From assembly GCA_034387635.1 (NCBI GenBank), contig JAOANU010000010.1, forward strand, positions 434,001-498,000: a stretch of DNA of 64,000 nucleotides, in the 5' to 3' direction. The notes under the pieces were generated by a model that did not search any database, was not told the origin of the DNA, and was given only the letters and a program-made list of their open reading frames with translations. Below are positions 1 through 10,800 of this stretch, one piece after another. Origin of the DNA: Rhodosporidiobolus odoratus (lineage: Eukaryota; Basidiomycota; Microbotryomycetes; Sporidiobolales; Sporidiobolaceae). Positions within the stretch are counted from its first letter, which is position 1. Every line of letters begins with the position of its first letter. The position numbers were made by a program, and so were the translations under genes.

Positions 1-513
1 CCTTACCCGTGACACTGAGGGGCCGGGGATGATCCGCTGAGATTGCAGGCATCCACTCTGCGGCGAAGCCTACGACACGCGCAGAGGGGCGAGAAGGTGG
101 ACATGAAAGGGAGTGAGGGTGAAAGTCGAAGGCGGGAGCGGGTGAAGGACAGGGGGCGCGACGTTTAGCGGGTGAGTATAGGAACGTCGGGCCAGACGAC
201 GCCTGGGCGGGTAAGGTGGATATGCTGAAAGTGTGATCATGTGGAGACTCTTGAAGGATCGAGGCGATATTGGGCTGAGCCCTGCATACGAGTGAAAGCA
301 GCCGTCAGCTCATGGTTGGATCTATCAGTAGCGAGCGCGCGCTCCCGGGGCTAGGAACCGGGGGCAAGAAAGGATGTAAGGCTCGTCAATCACACCTTGA
401 CCAGCGACTTGACGACTACTTTTGCCCGTACTAGCGCGAGCAGAACCTCGTTGATACGAACTTGCGGTATTGTCTGAGCGGGTGCCGATGGCGAAGCGAG
501 GGCAGCCACAAGA

Positions 514-834
514 TCAGCCACTGCGCGCGAGACGAGGATGAAGGAAAGCGTTAGCGGCAAAATCCATCTTGGGAAGAAGCGAGCTATAGACCGGAATGTA
601 TACATGAGTGAGAGCCTTACTGGCTAGCCCTGCTGGCTTTTCCTTCAATGCCCACAAGACTCGCTCACATTCTGGTCGCCGGTTTTCGCGGAGGGAGATT
701 GGGAGAAGTGGTACGATCGGGTCGGCAAAGGCCTGCACGTAATCCGATGCGAAAGATTGTATGCGGCGAATTGTGTCGTCGAGCGAGTAAGGTTGATGAG
801 GGGGTGTACAAGAGAGGACGGAAAAGAATGGCAA
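514..834 (-). other. coding-like stretch, unassigned gene
   Basis: An open frame on the minus strand just downstream of DAM1 reads like protein rather than noise: a run with DDTIRRIQSFASDY, then a mixed hydrophobic/charged stretch and a stop at 514. It has no ATG of its own, and an in-frame stop lies just upstream, so it would have to be an internal or terminal exon. The neighbouring DAM1 exon carries a good GTGCGT donor starting at 897, so this could belong to an alternative DAM1 3' end, but I could not find a splice that joins the frames. I do not recognise the product. The rest of positions 1-513 shows nothing I can support. Confidence 0.3.
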
Positions 835-846
835 GTGTGGAAAAGA

Positions 847-1659
847 TTAGTCTGGTGAGCGGAAGTCACACAATGGACGGGACGGGACCCAACGCACGGC
901 CATTTCTTCTTTCCGTTTCCTCCCCACCGGCGCTACCTTCCCGCCTCTTCCACCCCTCCCACCCCTCACCGGCAACCCTCCTCGTCCCCTTCCTCGTCCC
1001 GCAGCACTACCCGACCTAAGCGGAGGATCTTCCGCAGAAGACATGAAGGACTCGTCATCGTTCGTGACGAAGGTGGTCTCGTTGCCTGTAGGAGAGCGAG
1101 GTGGAGAAGCCGATCGAGAGAGGTGGTCTTGTTCTTGCTGTTGATGTTGAAGACGGGCGGCTTGTTCAGCCAAGAAGCGGGATTCAGCGCGTTCTTGAGC
1201 GAGGTCAAAATTGTGCTTAGTAGGAGCCTGTAGGTAGAGGCCCAGGTGCGTCAGTGTAAGAACAAAGGACAGCAATTCGCTTCTTCGAGCCGAGGAGAAA
1301 AACAAAGGTATGCTCGGCGGACACGGGAGACGAACCTCCAGAAAGTCGACCGTATACCCATTTGCTCTCAGCCCGAGTAAGAATGCGGCGAATGACTCGT
1401 TGATCTCGCCCAGGTTGTTGCTCATCTCGGTCAAGCGTTCGAAATTGGCGGTAAGATCTGAGACGGCATCGGCCAGTTCTGCAAAGACTGGCGCCAGGTG
1501 AGCTAGTGGCGGTTCTGCTCCTGCTGCGCCTGATTGTGACCGGGAGAGCGAGTGCGAGAGAGAAGCGGTTCGGAGGGATGAGGACGAGAGACGGCGGAGG
1601 GGAGTCGTCGGACGCGAGAGGGAGGACGCTCGAGAGCGCGACGGGCCAGATTGGGCCAT
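847..1659 (-). CDS. DAM1: DASH complex subunit Dam1
   Basis: Dam1 is the microtubule-binding subunit of the DASH/Dam1 ring, which couples kinetochores to spindle microtubules and is a target of Aurora B (Ipl1). The family signature is clear at about residues 50-105: an alanine/leucine helix with ELADAVSDLTANFERL, then NNLGEINESFAAFLLGL, matching the conserved Dam1 core. The N-terminus is Ser/Arg-rich, as expected for a phospho-regulated tail. Two exons are inferred, 1659-1336 and 1227-847, with a 108-bp GT-AG intron whose removal keeps frame. The C-terminus is Gly/Arg-rich (GRGRGRGG and similar) and ends in a Lys/Arg block, plausible for tubulin binding. A second donor starts at 897, so the last residues are uncertain. 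Domain call strong; 3' end less so. Confidence 0.85.
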   Translation of the reverse strand: MAQSGPSRSRASSLSRPTTPLRRLSSSSLRTASLSHSLSRSQSGAAGAEPPLAHLAPVFAELADAVSDLTANFERLTEMSNNLGEINESFAAFLLGLRANGYTVDFLEVRLPCPPSIPLFFSSARRSELLSFVLTLTHLGLYLQAPTKHNFDLAQERAESRFLAEQAARLQHQQQEQDHLSRSASPPRSPTGNETTFVTNDDESFMSSAEDPPLRSGSAAGRGRGRGGLPVRGGRGGRGGKVAPVGRKRKEEMAVRWVPSRPLCDFRSPD

Positions 1660-2172
1660 GCTTGTCGTCTCGGAGTCGGTGTTGAGCTATCTTGACTAGA
1701 TCGAAAAGGGGATTCGGAAGAAAACAAAGCCGGAGCGGTACTGTAACGAGTCGCACATATCGACAACCCGTATGCAGAGCAATGAGGCTCGTGCTACGCG
1801 GAGCATGTTAAGGTGGTACTGACCGTCAGCTGCAGCCCTTGTACTGCAGCAAAATGGGCGCCGTCCTCTTTTCTTTCTCGTCCGTTCTTGCGCGTCTTTT
1901 CGCCGCTCGTACTGCTCGAGGGATCAATGCAATCCGTAAGAACGCTCTCGAAAGATGTCGGCGCGTAGAGGCTCCCCCCGAATCCCTCGCAAGCCCGTTC
2001 CGTCACTCAGCGTCTCCCAGATTGTCTCGCGGGGCGCACACTATCAAAGCCTTGCCGTCCTCTCATGCGGCTCAAAGCGACCACTTGAGCAGCTGAGAGA
2101 ATCTGACTAGAAGTACAACCGTGTTCATACGGAGGACAGAGTGGTAACCGACAGACAGTGCATCCCCGCCTT
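1660..2172. other. intergenic, DAM1 upstream and F-box 3' flank
   Basis: No convincing gene. It holds the presumed DAM1 promoter/5' leader (just above 1660) and the 3' flank of the F-box gene that ends at 2173. Short open frames on both strands here have no recognisable features. Confidence 0.5.
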
Positions 2173-3613
2173 TTACTCAAGAAGCCACAATTCGCCCTCG
2201 AACTTATCTTTCCGCGATGCCCTACTATATCGGAGTTCTCGACAACCGTCCTCCGTTGTGCAGTAGAAACGGAGGAGGGTGGTGCGCTCAAAGTAAGAAA
2301 GGATGGGGCGTAGAGGGTCGGGGATTGCGGTAGGTGGCCAAAACATGTGGGCTGGTTCAGGTGCATTGTCGGCATACCTGAAGCCACGCAGTCGCAGTGC
2401 AGTGACGGCAGGGAAGAAGCGGAAGAGTTGGTCGAGTTGGTCGAGTTGGTCGAGGAGGTATTCCTGATTGTACTGTGTGTATCGAGGATTGCGTTAAGAT
2501 GAGTACGGCGTATAAGAGGGGTGTAGAGGGGAGCAAAAAACGGTAAACAAGGACTGACATTCTTTTCAGTGTCGCAAGTACCACGAAGGATGAGGGTGCG
2601 GACCGACGGAATAGTGACGTCCGCCGGAATCCAGCCAAAATGGACTACGAATTGAAGCTCGAACTGTTCAAGATGGGACCGACTTAATGCTGTCATGATG
2701 CTGAGGATTGGTAAATCGTAGAAGAACAATTCGTCTCCTACGCTCTCGACTGCTAGTCTTAGGTGTCTTAATCGAGGGAATGGCGTGGTAGCTTCCTGCA
2801 GATGCAAGTGGTCAGTCCTGCTTACTAAGCGCTGCTGGCCGCATTCAGTGTACAGATTCTCTGATCAAATCGTCCCAGAAGTTGTAGGCGTCGTCTATGT
2901 AACCCTTGACGGGTTCCACTGTCACACGCTCGAGATCTTGCCAGAGTCGCGGGTGACCACCGAAATCTTCGCCATCGAAGATGATATGCGAAAGAGAGGG
3001 CGGCGGGTTGGCCAAGATTCGATCTAGGTAACAATCAAGATCGAGGCGAAGGGTCTGAAGGGTCGGAGCTGCTTGACTGAGGTCGAACCCTCGATACTGA
3101 TTGGTGGGCCAGCGCGTGAGGCCGAGGAACTGCAAGGACGCGAGGCACTTGAACATCTCGCTGAACGTTGATGGACATGCCCAGACGCCCCCGAAGGCAA
3201 GCGTGAGGTGGGTGAGGTTGGTCAAGGCGGAAATGGCTTCGCAGGCGAGCAGAGGGGGGACCCGGGCCAGTCCGACGGTGAGCCTTCGCAGGCGGCATGC
3301 GACGTTGCTGTGCGGCTCGACGATGCTGGTCAGTAGTTGGGTAACTTGAAGCTCGCCTTCCACAGATCTCTCCGCAGACCTCATAACGAGCAACAGTTGT
3401 CGGGCGATCTGGGCCAGGCGTCGGCAGGCGAAGACACCAGTGGCGGAAAGGTCGGAAGGGATCGGAGGGCCGTGTCGGTAGAGCAGCAAGATGATTTCGG
3501 CAAGAAGTTCATCGGGAAGGTCGAGGAGAGAGACGCGACGGCGAGAAGCTGCAGGATGAACTGTCAGGTTCGGATGGCAAGGCGCCGGACAGACTACGCA
3601 CAGTCGGCTGCAT
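2173..3613 (-). CDS. F-box/LRR protein, family copy 1 (intact)
   Basis: Member of a local family of F-box proteins, which by analogy are substrate receptors of SCF ubiquitin ligases. The F-box core is visible near the N-terminus (VSLLDLPDELLAEIILLLY), followed by about 300 residues of irregular leucine-rich repeats (for example LTNLTHLTLAFGG and LASLQFLGLTRW). The C-terminus carries the family motif in degenerate form (RYSRASRKDKFEGELW). Introns at 2853-2796 (58 bp) and 2558-2473 (86 bp) both restore frame. The stop is 2173-2175. The 5' end is uncertain: the ATG at 3613 works only with a very short first intron of about 37 bp. No substrate can be inferred. Confidence 0.7.
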
Positions 3614-4086
3614 TGACTTCACCCCTTGCGCTGTTGTCCGCCGCTGACAAGGCAGCCGCCCCAAGTGGTGAATTTGGCTGGTCGAGGGAAAGTCTGGGGG
3701 AAGGATGACTCAGAGTGCCGGTAGTGACGGAATCAGATCAAGAGCTTACTGATCCATCCTATGTCTCTATAGCTTATCCTGGCTGTTGTAACGAGGTTGA
3801 GCGGAGGTTGAGAGAAGTTGAATATTTGAGTCTCATCTCGTCCGATTATCGTCTCTCGCTTTGAATGTCCTTCGACGCCGCTCGAACCGCTTCATTGTCC
3901 TTGTGAATGAGCCAGTGAGTTTTGACACAATCTGTAGCAGCCACCACTGCTCACGGCACAGCTACACAGACCCGAATCGACCACCTCGACTTTGAGGACG
4001 ATAGGAGGAAATAGCGAGGCAGAGACGTGCGGAACGAGTATGGAAGAGGCTGTCGGTAAGCTAGACAGCATCTATGTACTTCCCCC
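3614..4086. other. divergent promoter region of two F-box genes
   Basis: Shared upstream region of the minus-strand gene ending at 2173 and the plus-strand gene starting at 4087. It includes an ATGAGCCA followed by a GTGAGT donor near 3907 and an Arg/Asp-rich leader that resembles the first coding exons of the F-box gene at 28742. Here that leader runs into a stop, so it is probably untranslated or a vestige. Confidence 0.4.
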
Positions 4087-5464
4087 ATGAGCTCACCCAG
4101 TGCTCGAGCAGCGACCTCGCCCTTCGACCGCTTACCCGACGAACTGGTTTCCAAAATTCTGTCACTCGCCATCTCGTCGCGTTACGATACCGATGTCGAA
4201 CGCCTCTATCTCAACAAGCGCTTCTCGCGATTGGCCAGACCAGTCCTCGCACGTGACATCGGGCCTTTAGAAGGAGTTCAAACATACACTCTGCGAGGTC
4301 TTCTAATCCGTCCCGACCTTCACTCATATGTCCGCTCGCTCACTTTCAGTGCTCATGAGGACCCTACCGTATTCTCCTACAAATGCGCAGTCATACATTT
4401 CCTGCCCAACCTCAGCAGCCTCGCACTCTATCAAGAAGGGGAGGACTCCTACGACCTCTCGAGGGAGTTTACCGAAGCTCTACGTACCCTGCGTTCTCTG
4501 CAGTACCTCTCGCTCGACTTCGACGGCCCTCTAAGGCTAGAAGATTCCTCTTATACCATCGGCAACGACCTGCCCAAGCTCCGAAGTCTCGAGATTGTTT
4601 CGCGTCACGCCGGACGATCCTGTACACAGCAGCTTCTTCAAGTACCGATCTCTGGTCTTCTGCATCTATCCCTGTTCGATCGCAATCCAGATATCAGAGG
4701 TTACGGCGCGGTGCCTTGGGCCACTCTTCTCTCGTATACCCTGTCGTTCCCCTTCAGCCCGGACGAGCAAGACTCGTACAGAGCGCCACTAGCTTCCCTC
4801 GAGTCTGCTTTGGTAATTGGGCAAGTGCGTACAGCCAGTTCCACCATCCTTGCCAATCCTGCACCGTCCTTGACCATTGTAACCCACCTTCTCGGCATAG
4901 TCGGCTTTCAGGTTGCAGAAATTGAAGCTCGAACCTACTTTATTCGGCCAGAAGCCTTGGTCCGTGGGGGAAGGTGCAGCTACCACGCTGTTCGCACTTC
5001 TCGACCGAATTGCCTCTTTAAAGGAGATTCACGTAGTCCTCGACCGAGACTTTGTATTGCTGAAGCTCAACACCCTTTCACATGTCAAGGTTCTTCTGAT
5101 TCGCTGTAGTCTCGCGAACATGCAAAGCGGCGTACGTTTGAGGGACCGCGGTTTTCTGCTCAGTTTACTGATATTTCTCGTTATGCAGGATCGGCTCTCT
5201 CAGCTCTGCACTTTCCTGAACCTCTTCCCCTCGCTCACTCATCTTCACCTCGGACTCGCCAAGTTCGGCCCCACTGACGACAACCTACGACCGCCGTCCG
5301 TTGAGTTTTTCCTCGCGCACACTCAGCTTCTCGCCCTTCTTTACTACCTTAAGCAAAGTCACATCCTTTCCTTCACCTGGTCTCGCCGCTACGACGACCG
5401 TTACGTCTGGACAAGGCAAAATGATGCCGAGGAGTTCCAGCTTGATCGCTATAGCGGTACTTGA
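4087..5464 (+). CDS. F-box/LRR protein, family copy 2 (intact)
   Basis: F-box protein and likely SCF substrate adaptor. The F-box core FDRLPDELVSKILSLA is at residues 13-28, followed by leucine-rich repeats (SLTFSAHEDP, LPNLSSLALYQEG, LRSLQYLSLDFDG, FPSLTHLHLGLAKFG). It ends with the family's C-terminal motif YVWTRQNDAEEFQLDRY. Three exons: 4087-4812, 4919-5131 and 5189-5464. Both introns (106 and 57 bp) are GT-AG and phase 0. The ATG is directly followed by the F-box in frame. All exons read cleanly, so this copy looks functional. Function of the C-terminal motif is unknown to me. Confidence 0.8.
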
Positions 5465-5840
5465 TGTGCTGCATGAGGGTAACATGCCGGACTTCAAGAT
5501 CCAGTGCAAAGGTACCGGTGCGTCTCCTTCTTCCTTCTTTTCCCCATTCATACGGGCCGACAGCTGGATATCTGTACTTGACTCGTGCCAGGTTCGCGCG
5601 GTGAAGACGATAGCACGGCATCGCTTTTTCGCAATGAAGGCGTCCGTTCCTTCTTTCTTTTCCCGGCTACCCCATGCTGCTCAAGCAGCTTTTCGAGCAC
5701 GGTTCTATGCAAAACCTTCCGCTCAGAGGATCTTCCGCACTGAACGCTTGCTTAGCTTCTCCCAAAGTCATCATTCGCTGCCATCGGTGCAGCTGGTTTC
5801 TTCCCCTTACATGCTGCTAGCTCCGCCCTCAGATTGAGTT
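5465..5840. other. convergent intergenic region
   Basis: Lies between the 3' ends of two F-box genes. Pyrimidine-rich; short frames on both strands have no recognisable protein features. Confidence 0.5.
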
Positions 5841-7511
5841 CTAGGTATAGTACATCTTCCCCGCCTCTCGATGCCACCAAAGGTCCATCTCGAACTCCTC
5901 CGTCCTATCTCGCCGAGTCCATCGCCCACAATACCCAAACTTGCTACTATCCCACCTCATCTCGAGCACAATCGTCGAGCGGAGGTAGAAAAGGAAAGCA
6001 TGAAGAAAGGGGTAGTGCAACGCGCGGTCGATTGGTGAGTTGTGGTGGTAGGTGCGAGGGTCCCCTTCTTCACTCCGAAAAGCCCCTTTGGAGGTGAGGC
6101 CAGGTGAGAAGAAACCCGTGAGGTTCAGGTGAGTCAGGAAGGGGAATTGATCGAGGAACGCACCGAAAGAGTGAACAGTTCGCTGCATCATGCGGTAAGG
6201 GGAAGAGTCACTCGGCTTTTCCAGAGCAAGGGATCCGAGGAGAAGGGGAACGCACCGAGTCGAAGAGGGTTAGCCGCCCTTCCAAGTTCAGGACCTTGAT
6301 CCGAGGGAGAACCAAGTCGCCAGACTCCCACGTCAAGGAGCTTATGTCGAGAAGATCTGAATGCTCCAACGGGGTATGTTGGAGATGGTCGAGGAGAGAG
6401 GAAAGGGTCTCGGTGGGGATGAGCTGTATCCACCGGCTTTCCCGTGTGTCAAAGCGGCCAAGGTGTAGAATGAGGTGCTTCAGTGTGAAGCCGTTTGCAG
6501 ACTGCGCGATGGAGCTCGGAGGGCAGGAGCGACGCGGATTTTACACATTGAGCGACCAGCTTAAACACCTATTCAACTGCGACGGAGACCGATGTCGGGC
6601 AGGAACGTACCTTGCTACATTCCTCTGTCTGCACCTCGCACAGCCTCTTGGCTGAATCCGGCGCGGTAAGGTGCAGCTGCTCGAGCGTAGTCCAGTCCAC
6701 GGCCTCGGCGGAAAGGTTCGGTAACCGGTCCGTCTTCAAGCGCAGTACGCCTTTGAGCCCATCTTCGCTTAACGAGGAAACGAAGTCGTGCTCGGCCTCT
6801 AGATGGCGCAGGGGAGGGAAGGTATTCTATCAGAGACTGCTGCTCCCAAAGGTTGATTGCTTCGATCCCCTCAAGCTTCAGCCTTCGGAGTCCTTTCAGT
6901 GATGCGAGGAAGTTGAGCAGCTCATCCGGGATCGCTGAGTGCCAGTCACTCGTGATCTCGACGTTGGTGAGGTTGACCAAGCTGGACAGGGCGGCCGCGC
7001 GAAAAAGTGAGAAATTCGGTGTCGACCTTCCATTCGACCTTGAGCTTCCTTGACGTAAACATGCAAGGTGGGTTGAGAAGTAAGGTGCGCGAAGGCGTGG
7101 TCGATGTCGTCTCAGCTCGAGTACCGAGACGCGGAAACGTCGCGAGAGTGGAAGCAGATTGGTTTGATGAGGTGGGAAATCTCGACGGTTCAGGAAGAGA
7201 AGAGAGGCTATTGGAGCGTGAAGACGGACGGTGGCTTGGCGGTTGTGAAAGTCTGCCGTAGGGAAGATGTTGGAGAGGAGTTCGTCGGGAAGGTCGAACA
7301 GGGAGACATTCGAAGTTGGCTGTTCTGCACGCGCGACGTGAGATGGGCGCAGCGCGTTCTTGAGATGTCGTAGCGTACCTCTGTCGTCCGTCTTCTGCCC
7401 AGCTAGTCCCTCGTTATGCATACTCGACGCACCAGCTGCGGCGCGACGATGTTTACTGATGAATGCGCGGTTGGGATCTCGTTCTGCGTACTCAGGGGGC
7501 CTATTAACCAT
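5841..7511 (-). pseudogene. F-box/LRR protein, family copy 3, apparently frame-broken
   Basis: F-box core NVSLFDLPDELLSNIF, then leucine-rich repeats (SSLVNLTNVEITSDW, LASLKGLRRLKLEGIEAINL) and a C-terminal motif GRWTRRDRTEEFEMDLWW, so the family assignment is firm. The segment just after the F-box reads only as low-quality sequence, and repeat-like text (MFTSRKLKVEWKVDTEFL) lies in another frame near 7030. The repeat part needs a further one-base shift near 6815 to reach the next open stretch (FPPLRHLEAEHDFVSSL). A clean GT-AG intron ending in gatgcag joins the last two exons near 6190-6265. Unrecognised introns could explain part of this; I favour decay. Stop 5841-5843. An ATG exists at 7511, but the true start is unsettled. 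Confidence 0.6.
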
Positions 7512-7824
7512 ACTCTTGGAACGTACTGATCGGGGGAGTATTCTCCGGTGGTTCCGTCATCGTGCTTCAGGCGTAGAAGGTGTCAACGAGGAGGAAGGTG
7601 AAGGAAAAGTCAAACAGCGTCGGTCGAACGAGCACTCGCGGAGTAAGGACCCTCTGAAGTAGAATCTAGCACTTTCAGGTGTGTACAGTAGCAGCTTGAG
7701 CTCTACGGATGTACAAGAAGCAGAGCCGTGCACTGCCACGGACCTTTGACTTCTCCTGTTCTCGTTCATCCTCCTCTCGCTACTCGTACTTGTACTCGGA
7801 CACTGCTGGGGAACCACCGGAGAC
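7512..7824. other. divergent upstream region (F-box copy 3 / chitin synthase)
   Basis: About 310 bp between divergent starts; presumed promoter of the chitin synthase. No specific element recognised. Confidence 0.4.
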
Positions 7825-10800
7825 ATGGCCTACAACCCTTACGACTCTGGACAGTCGTACTCCAACCTCCCAGTTGGACCTCAACCTCGTCGTTCAGCCC
7901 AAACTCCTGATCCACTTCAACCCCACAATCAATACAATAATAACCAACACAGTGACCCATTCAACACACCTGGACAGTATCAAGCCTATGATCCACACCC
8001 TCAAGACCCCTACGCTCATCAACAGCCAGACTATCCTCAATACGGTGCAAGCGATCCCTTCGCAACTCCTGCCGCCTACGGTCACCAGCCCGAACCCTGG
8101 GTAGGAGCTGGAGGAGGAGGCTACGGTCAAGGCGACCTGGGCGGCGGAGTGAGCGACCCTTACGGACAACAGCACCTCGCACCGCCTTCCTCCTATCCTC
8201 CGCTTCACCCGACTCACAGCAACGCAGGTGCGACAGACGAGGAGCCCGACTCGGCGCCCTTGCTCGCTGCAGGAGGTGGCGGTCACGGGCATTCGAGGTG
8301 GAGTACATCGGGACCTGCACCGGGACAGGCGGATGCAACACTTGGTTTGCCTGGAGGGTTTGATCCGACCCTTCCTGGTGCGCCGCAGGGGTATGGGAAC
8401 GGACAGGACATTCATGACGATGATGTGGTCAGGTATGGAAGGATTCCGCAGAGGCAGCCGAGGAGGTACAAGACGGTCAAGCGTGCGTTTCTGTCCTTCC
8501 TTCGTTTCCATCCCATGAGTACCTACTGACTGTTGTTCCCGTATCTCCTCTTCCGACTTCCGGCGCCGTCTCCACTCCTTCATAACTGTCCCGCGCTCGC
8601 CACGGTCGTCGAATGCCCGAATTGCGAATCCGGCTCTGCGCCTCGATCGCTTTTCTCTCTCGCTTTCCCCTTTACCCTGGTCTATTTCGCCTCAAACCCA
8701 CCTCCTTTCGACTCCTTCGTATGTGAACAGGCGTGCAACTCTACCACGGCAACCTTGTGCTCGACTGTCAAGTCCCTCCGAAACTTCTCGAGCGTTGCCC
8801 GCGCAAGGATGATCGTGAGTTCACGCACATGAGGTACACGGCCGCAACCTGCGATGTGTGTCGGACATTTATTCGCAATCTGCCTAGCGCCTAGAGCTGA
8901 CGCGAAGTCTACCATCCTATAGCCCGACCACTTCCTCGACGAGCAATACTCCCTGCGCCAGATTCTCTACGAGACCCCGCGTCGCACTGAGCTGTTCATC
9001 GTTCTGACCATGTACAACGTACGTGCTCCCCGGCAATTCCCCACCTCCTGTGTCTGCCACCCAAAGCTTGCGTCTTGCGCCCCTACCGTTCGCCTCCAAC
9101 GAAGGAAGGGACCAAACTAACGCAAGGTTCCGATTTGCAGGAAGACGAAGTCTTGTTCTGCCGTACAATGCATGGCGTGATGAAGAACATCCAGCACCTG
9201 TGTGAGAGGAATCGGAGTAAGACTTGGGGTGCGGATGGATGGAAGAAAGGTACGCTGTGCTCACCAGCCCATCTTTTTCTCCCTATGCCGATCCGATCCT
9301 TTGCGCTTTTCTGGCTCCACTTCCGCTCATCGGGTGCTCACATGTCTTACCACTCGTCTGCCCTATAGTCGTCGTCTGCGTCGTCTCCGACGGTCGAGCC
9401 AAGATCAACTCGAGAACGCTGTCCGTCTTGGCTGCTATGGGTGTCTATCAGGTCCGTCTTTCCTGACTCCCGTAGCGTTCAGTCCACAGCCTGGGCTGAC
9501 CATTGGACTTGTGATACAGGACGGTGTAGCCAAAAACGTTGTCGCGGGGAAACCGGTTACGGCCCATATCTACGAGTACGTCCAATTCCTTTTTTACCCC
9601 GGCTTACGTGTCTCTGCGAGCTATAAGAGGAGGCTCTGATCGCGCACCCACTTCGAACAGGTACACCACGCAGAGTACGCCATTTCGCCTTGACTTCTGC
9701 TTCTTCCGTCCTCCGCCTCGGCCGCAGCTTTATTCCCCTATCCCCATCAGTCTAGCTTGGACCATTCGACTGATTACTTCGTCAAATTACAGTCTCCGTT
9801 GACCCCGATCTCAAGTTCAAAAGTGCGGAGAGGGGGATTGTACCTGTTCAGAGTGCGTGTTTTTCCTCAGCTTGCGCTCCGGTCCTCCTGCAGTAGCCCT
9901 TCTTCCCACTTCTGCAGCAGAAGCATACCTGCTTATTTTATGCCGACATGAGCTTGAGCTGACTTCGTCCCTCACGTGATGGTGACTCGACATGCAGTTG
10001 TCTTCTGTCTCAAGGTCAGTCCCGTGCCACCTGTTGTCTCCCTTATTGCGCTTCGTGAAGTCTGAATGACTTTCAAGCTGTGCAACTACTGACTCTCCCG
10101 CTGCCCCTCACAGGAAAAGAAGTTTGTCTCGCCCTCTTCCCGCCCCGGCTCCCTCTTTCCATCCCGCCTTGTTACCGCCTGACTGATATTCCTCATCGCA
10201 GCGCCAAAAAGATCAACTCACACCGCTGGTTCTTCAACGCTTTTGGGCCGATTCTCCAGCCTAACGTCTGCGTCTTGCTCGATGTCGGTACCCAACCGGG
10301 TCCGAGTTCGATTTACAAGCTGTGGAAGACGTTCGATGTGAGCTGTTCTCTTTCACGCCGTCAGGCCTGTTCTACTTCCTCTCGTCACCTCGAGAGAGCG
10401 ACCATGGACTGAAAAGTCTTTCGTTACAGCTTAACTCGAACGTTGGAGGCGCTTGCGGAGAAATCGTCGCGTTGAAGGGCAAATACTTTACCAACCTGTG
10501 CGTCCTATCTGTCGTACCTTCACGCTCTTCTATCGTGTAGTTCCACGATACGGCTTCCCAGTTGCTCGCCAGGTGGGGCTGATCATCGGCTGGACTAACC
10601 CATCTTTTTTGCCCCTTCTTCCCCAAATCATGCCTCTACCCTTCTCCCTTCTCAGCATCAATCCGTTAGTCGCCGCTCAAAACTTTGAATACAAGGTACA
10701 ACATCACACTTCATCATAATTCCCCTCAATCCATTCTCCCAAAATCGCCTCTCAGATCGTCTCATGCTGACCTTACAGTTTTTCGTTCTCGCTTGTCTCC

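Noticed and set aside
648..1019. Plus-strand frame overlapping the DAM1 3' end
   Set aside because: Antisense to a recognised gene, with no features of its own.
2345..2390. Intron at GTATGCC...ACCAG in F-box copy 1
   Set aside because: The sequence reads straight through in frame with family-like text; the candidate intron would be only about 29 bp and is not needed.
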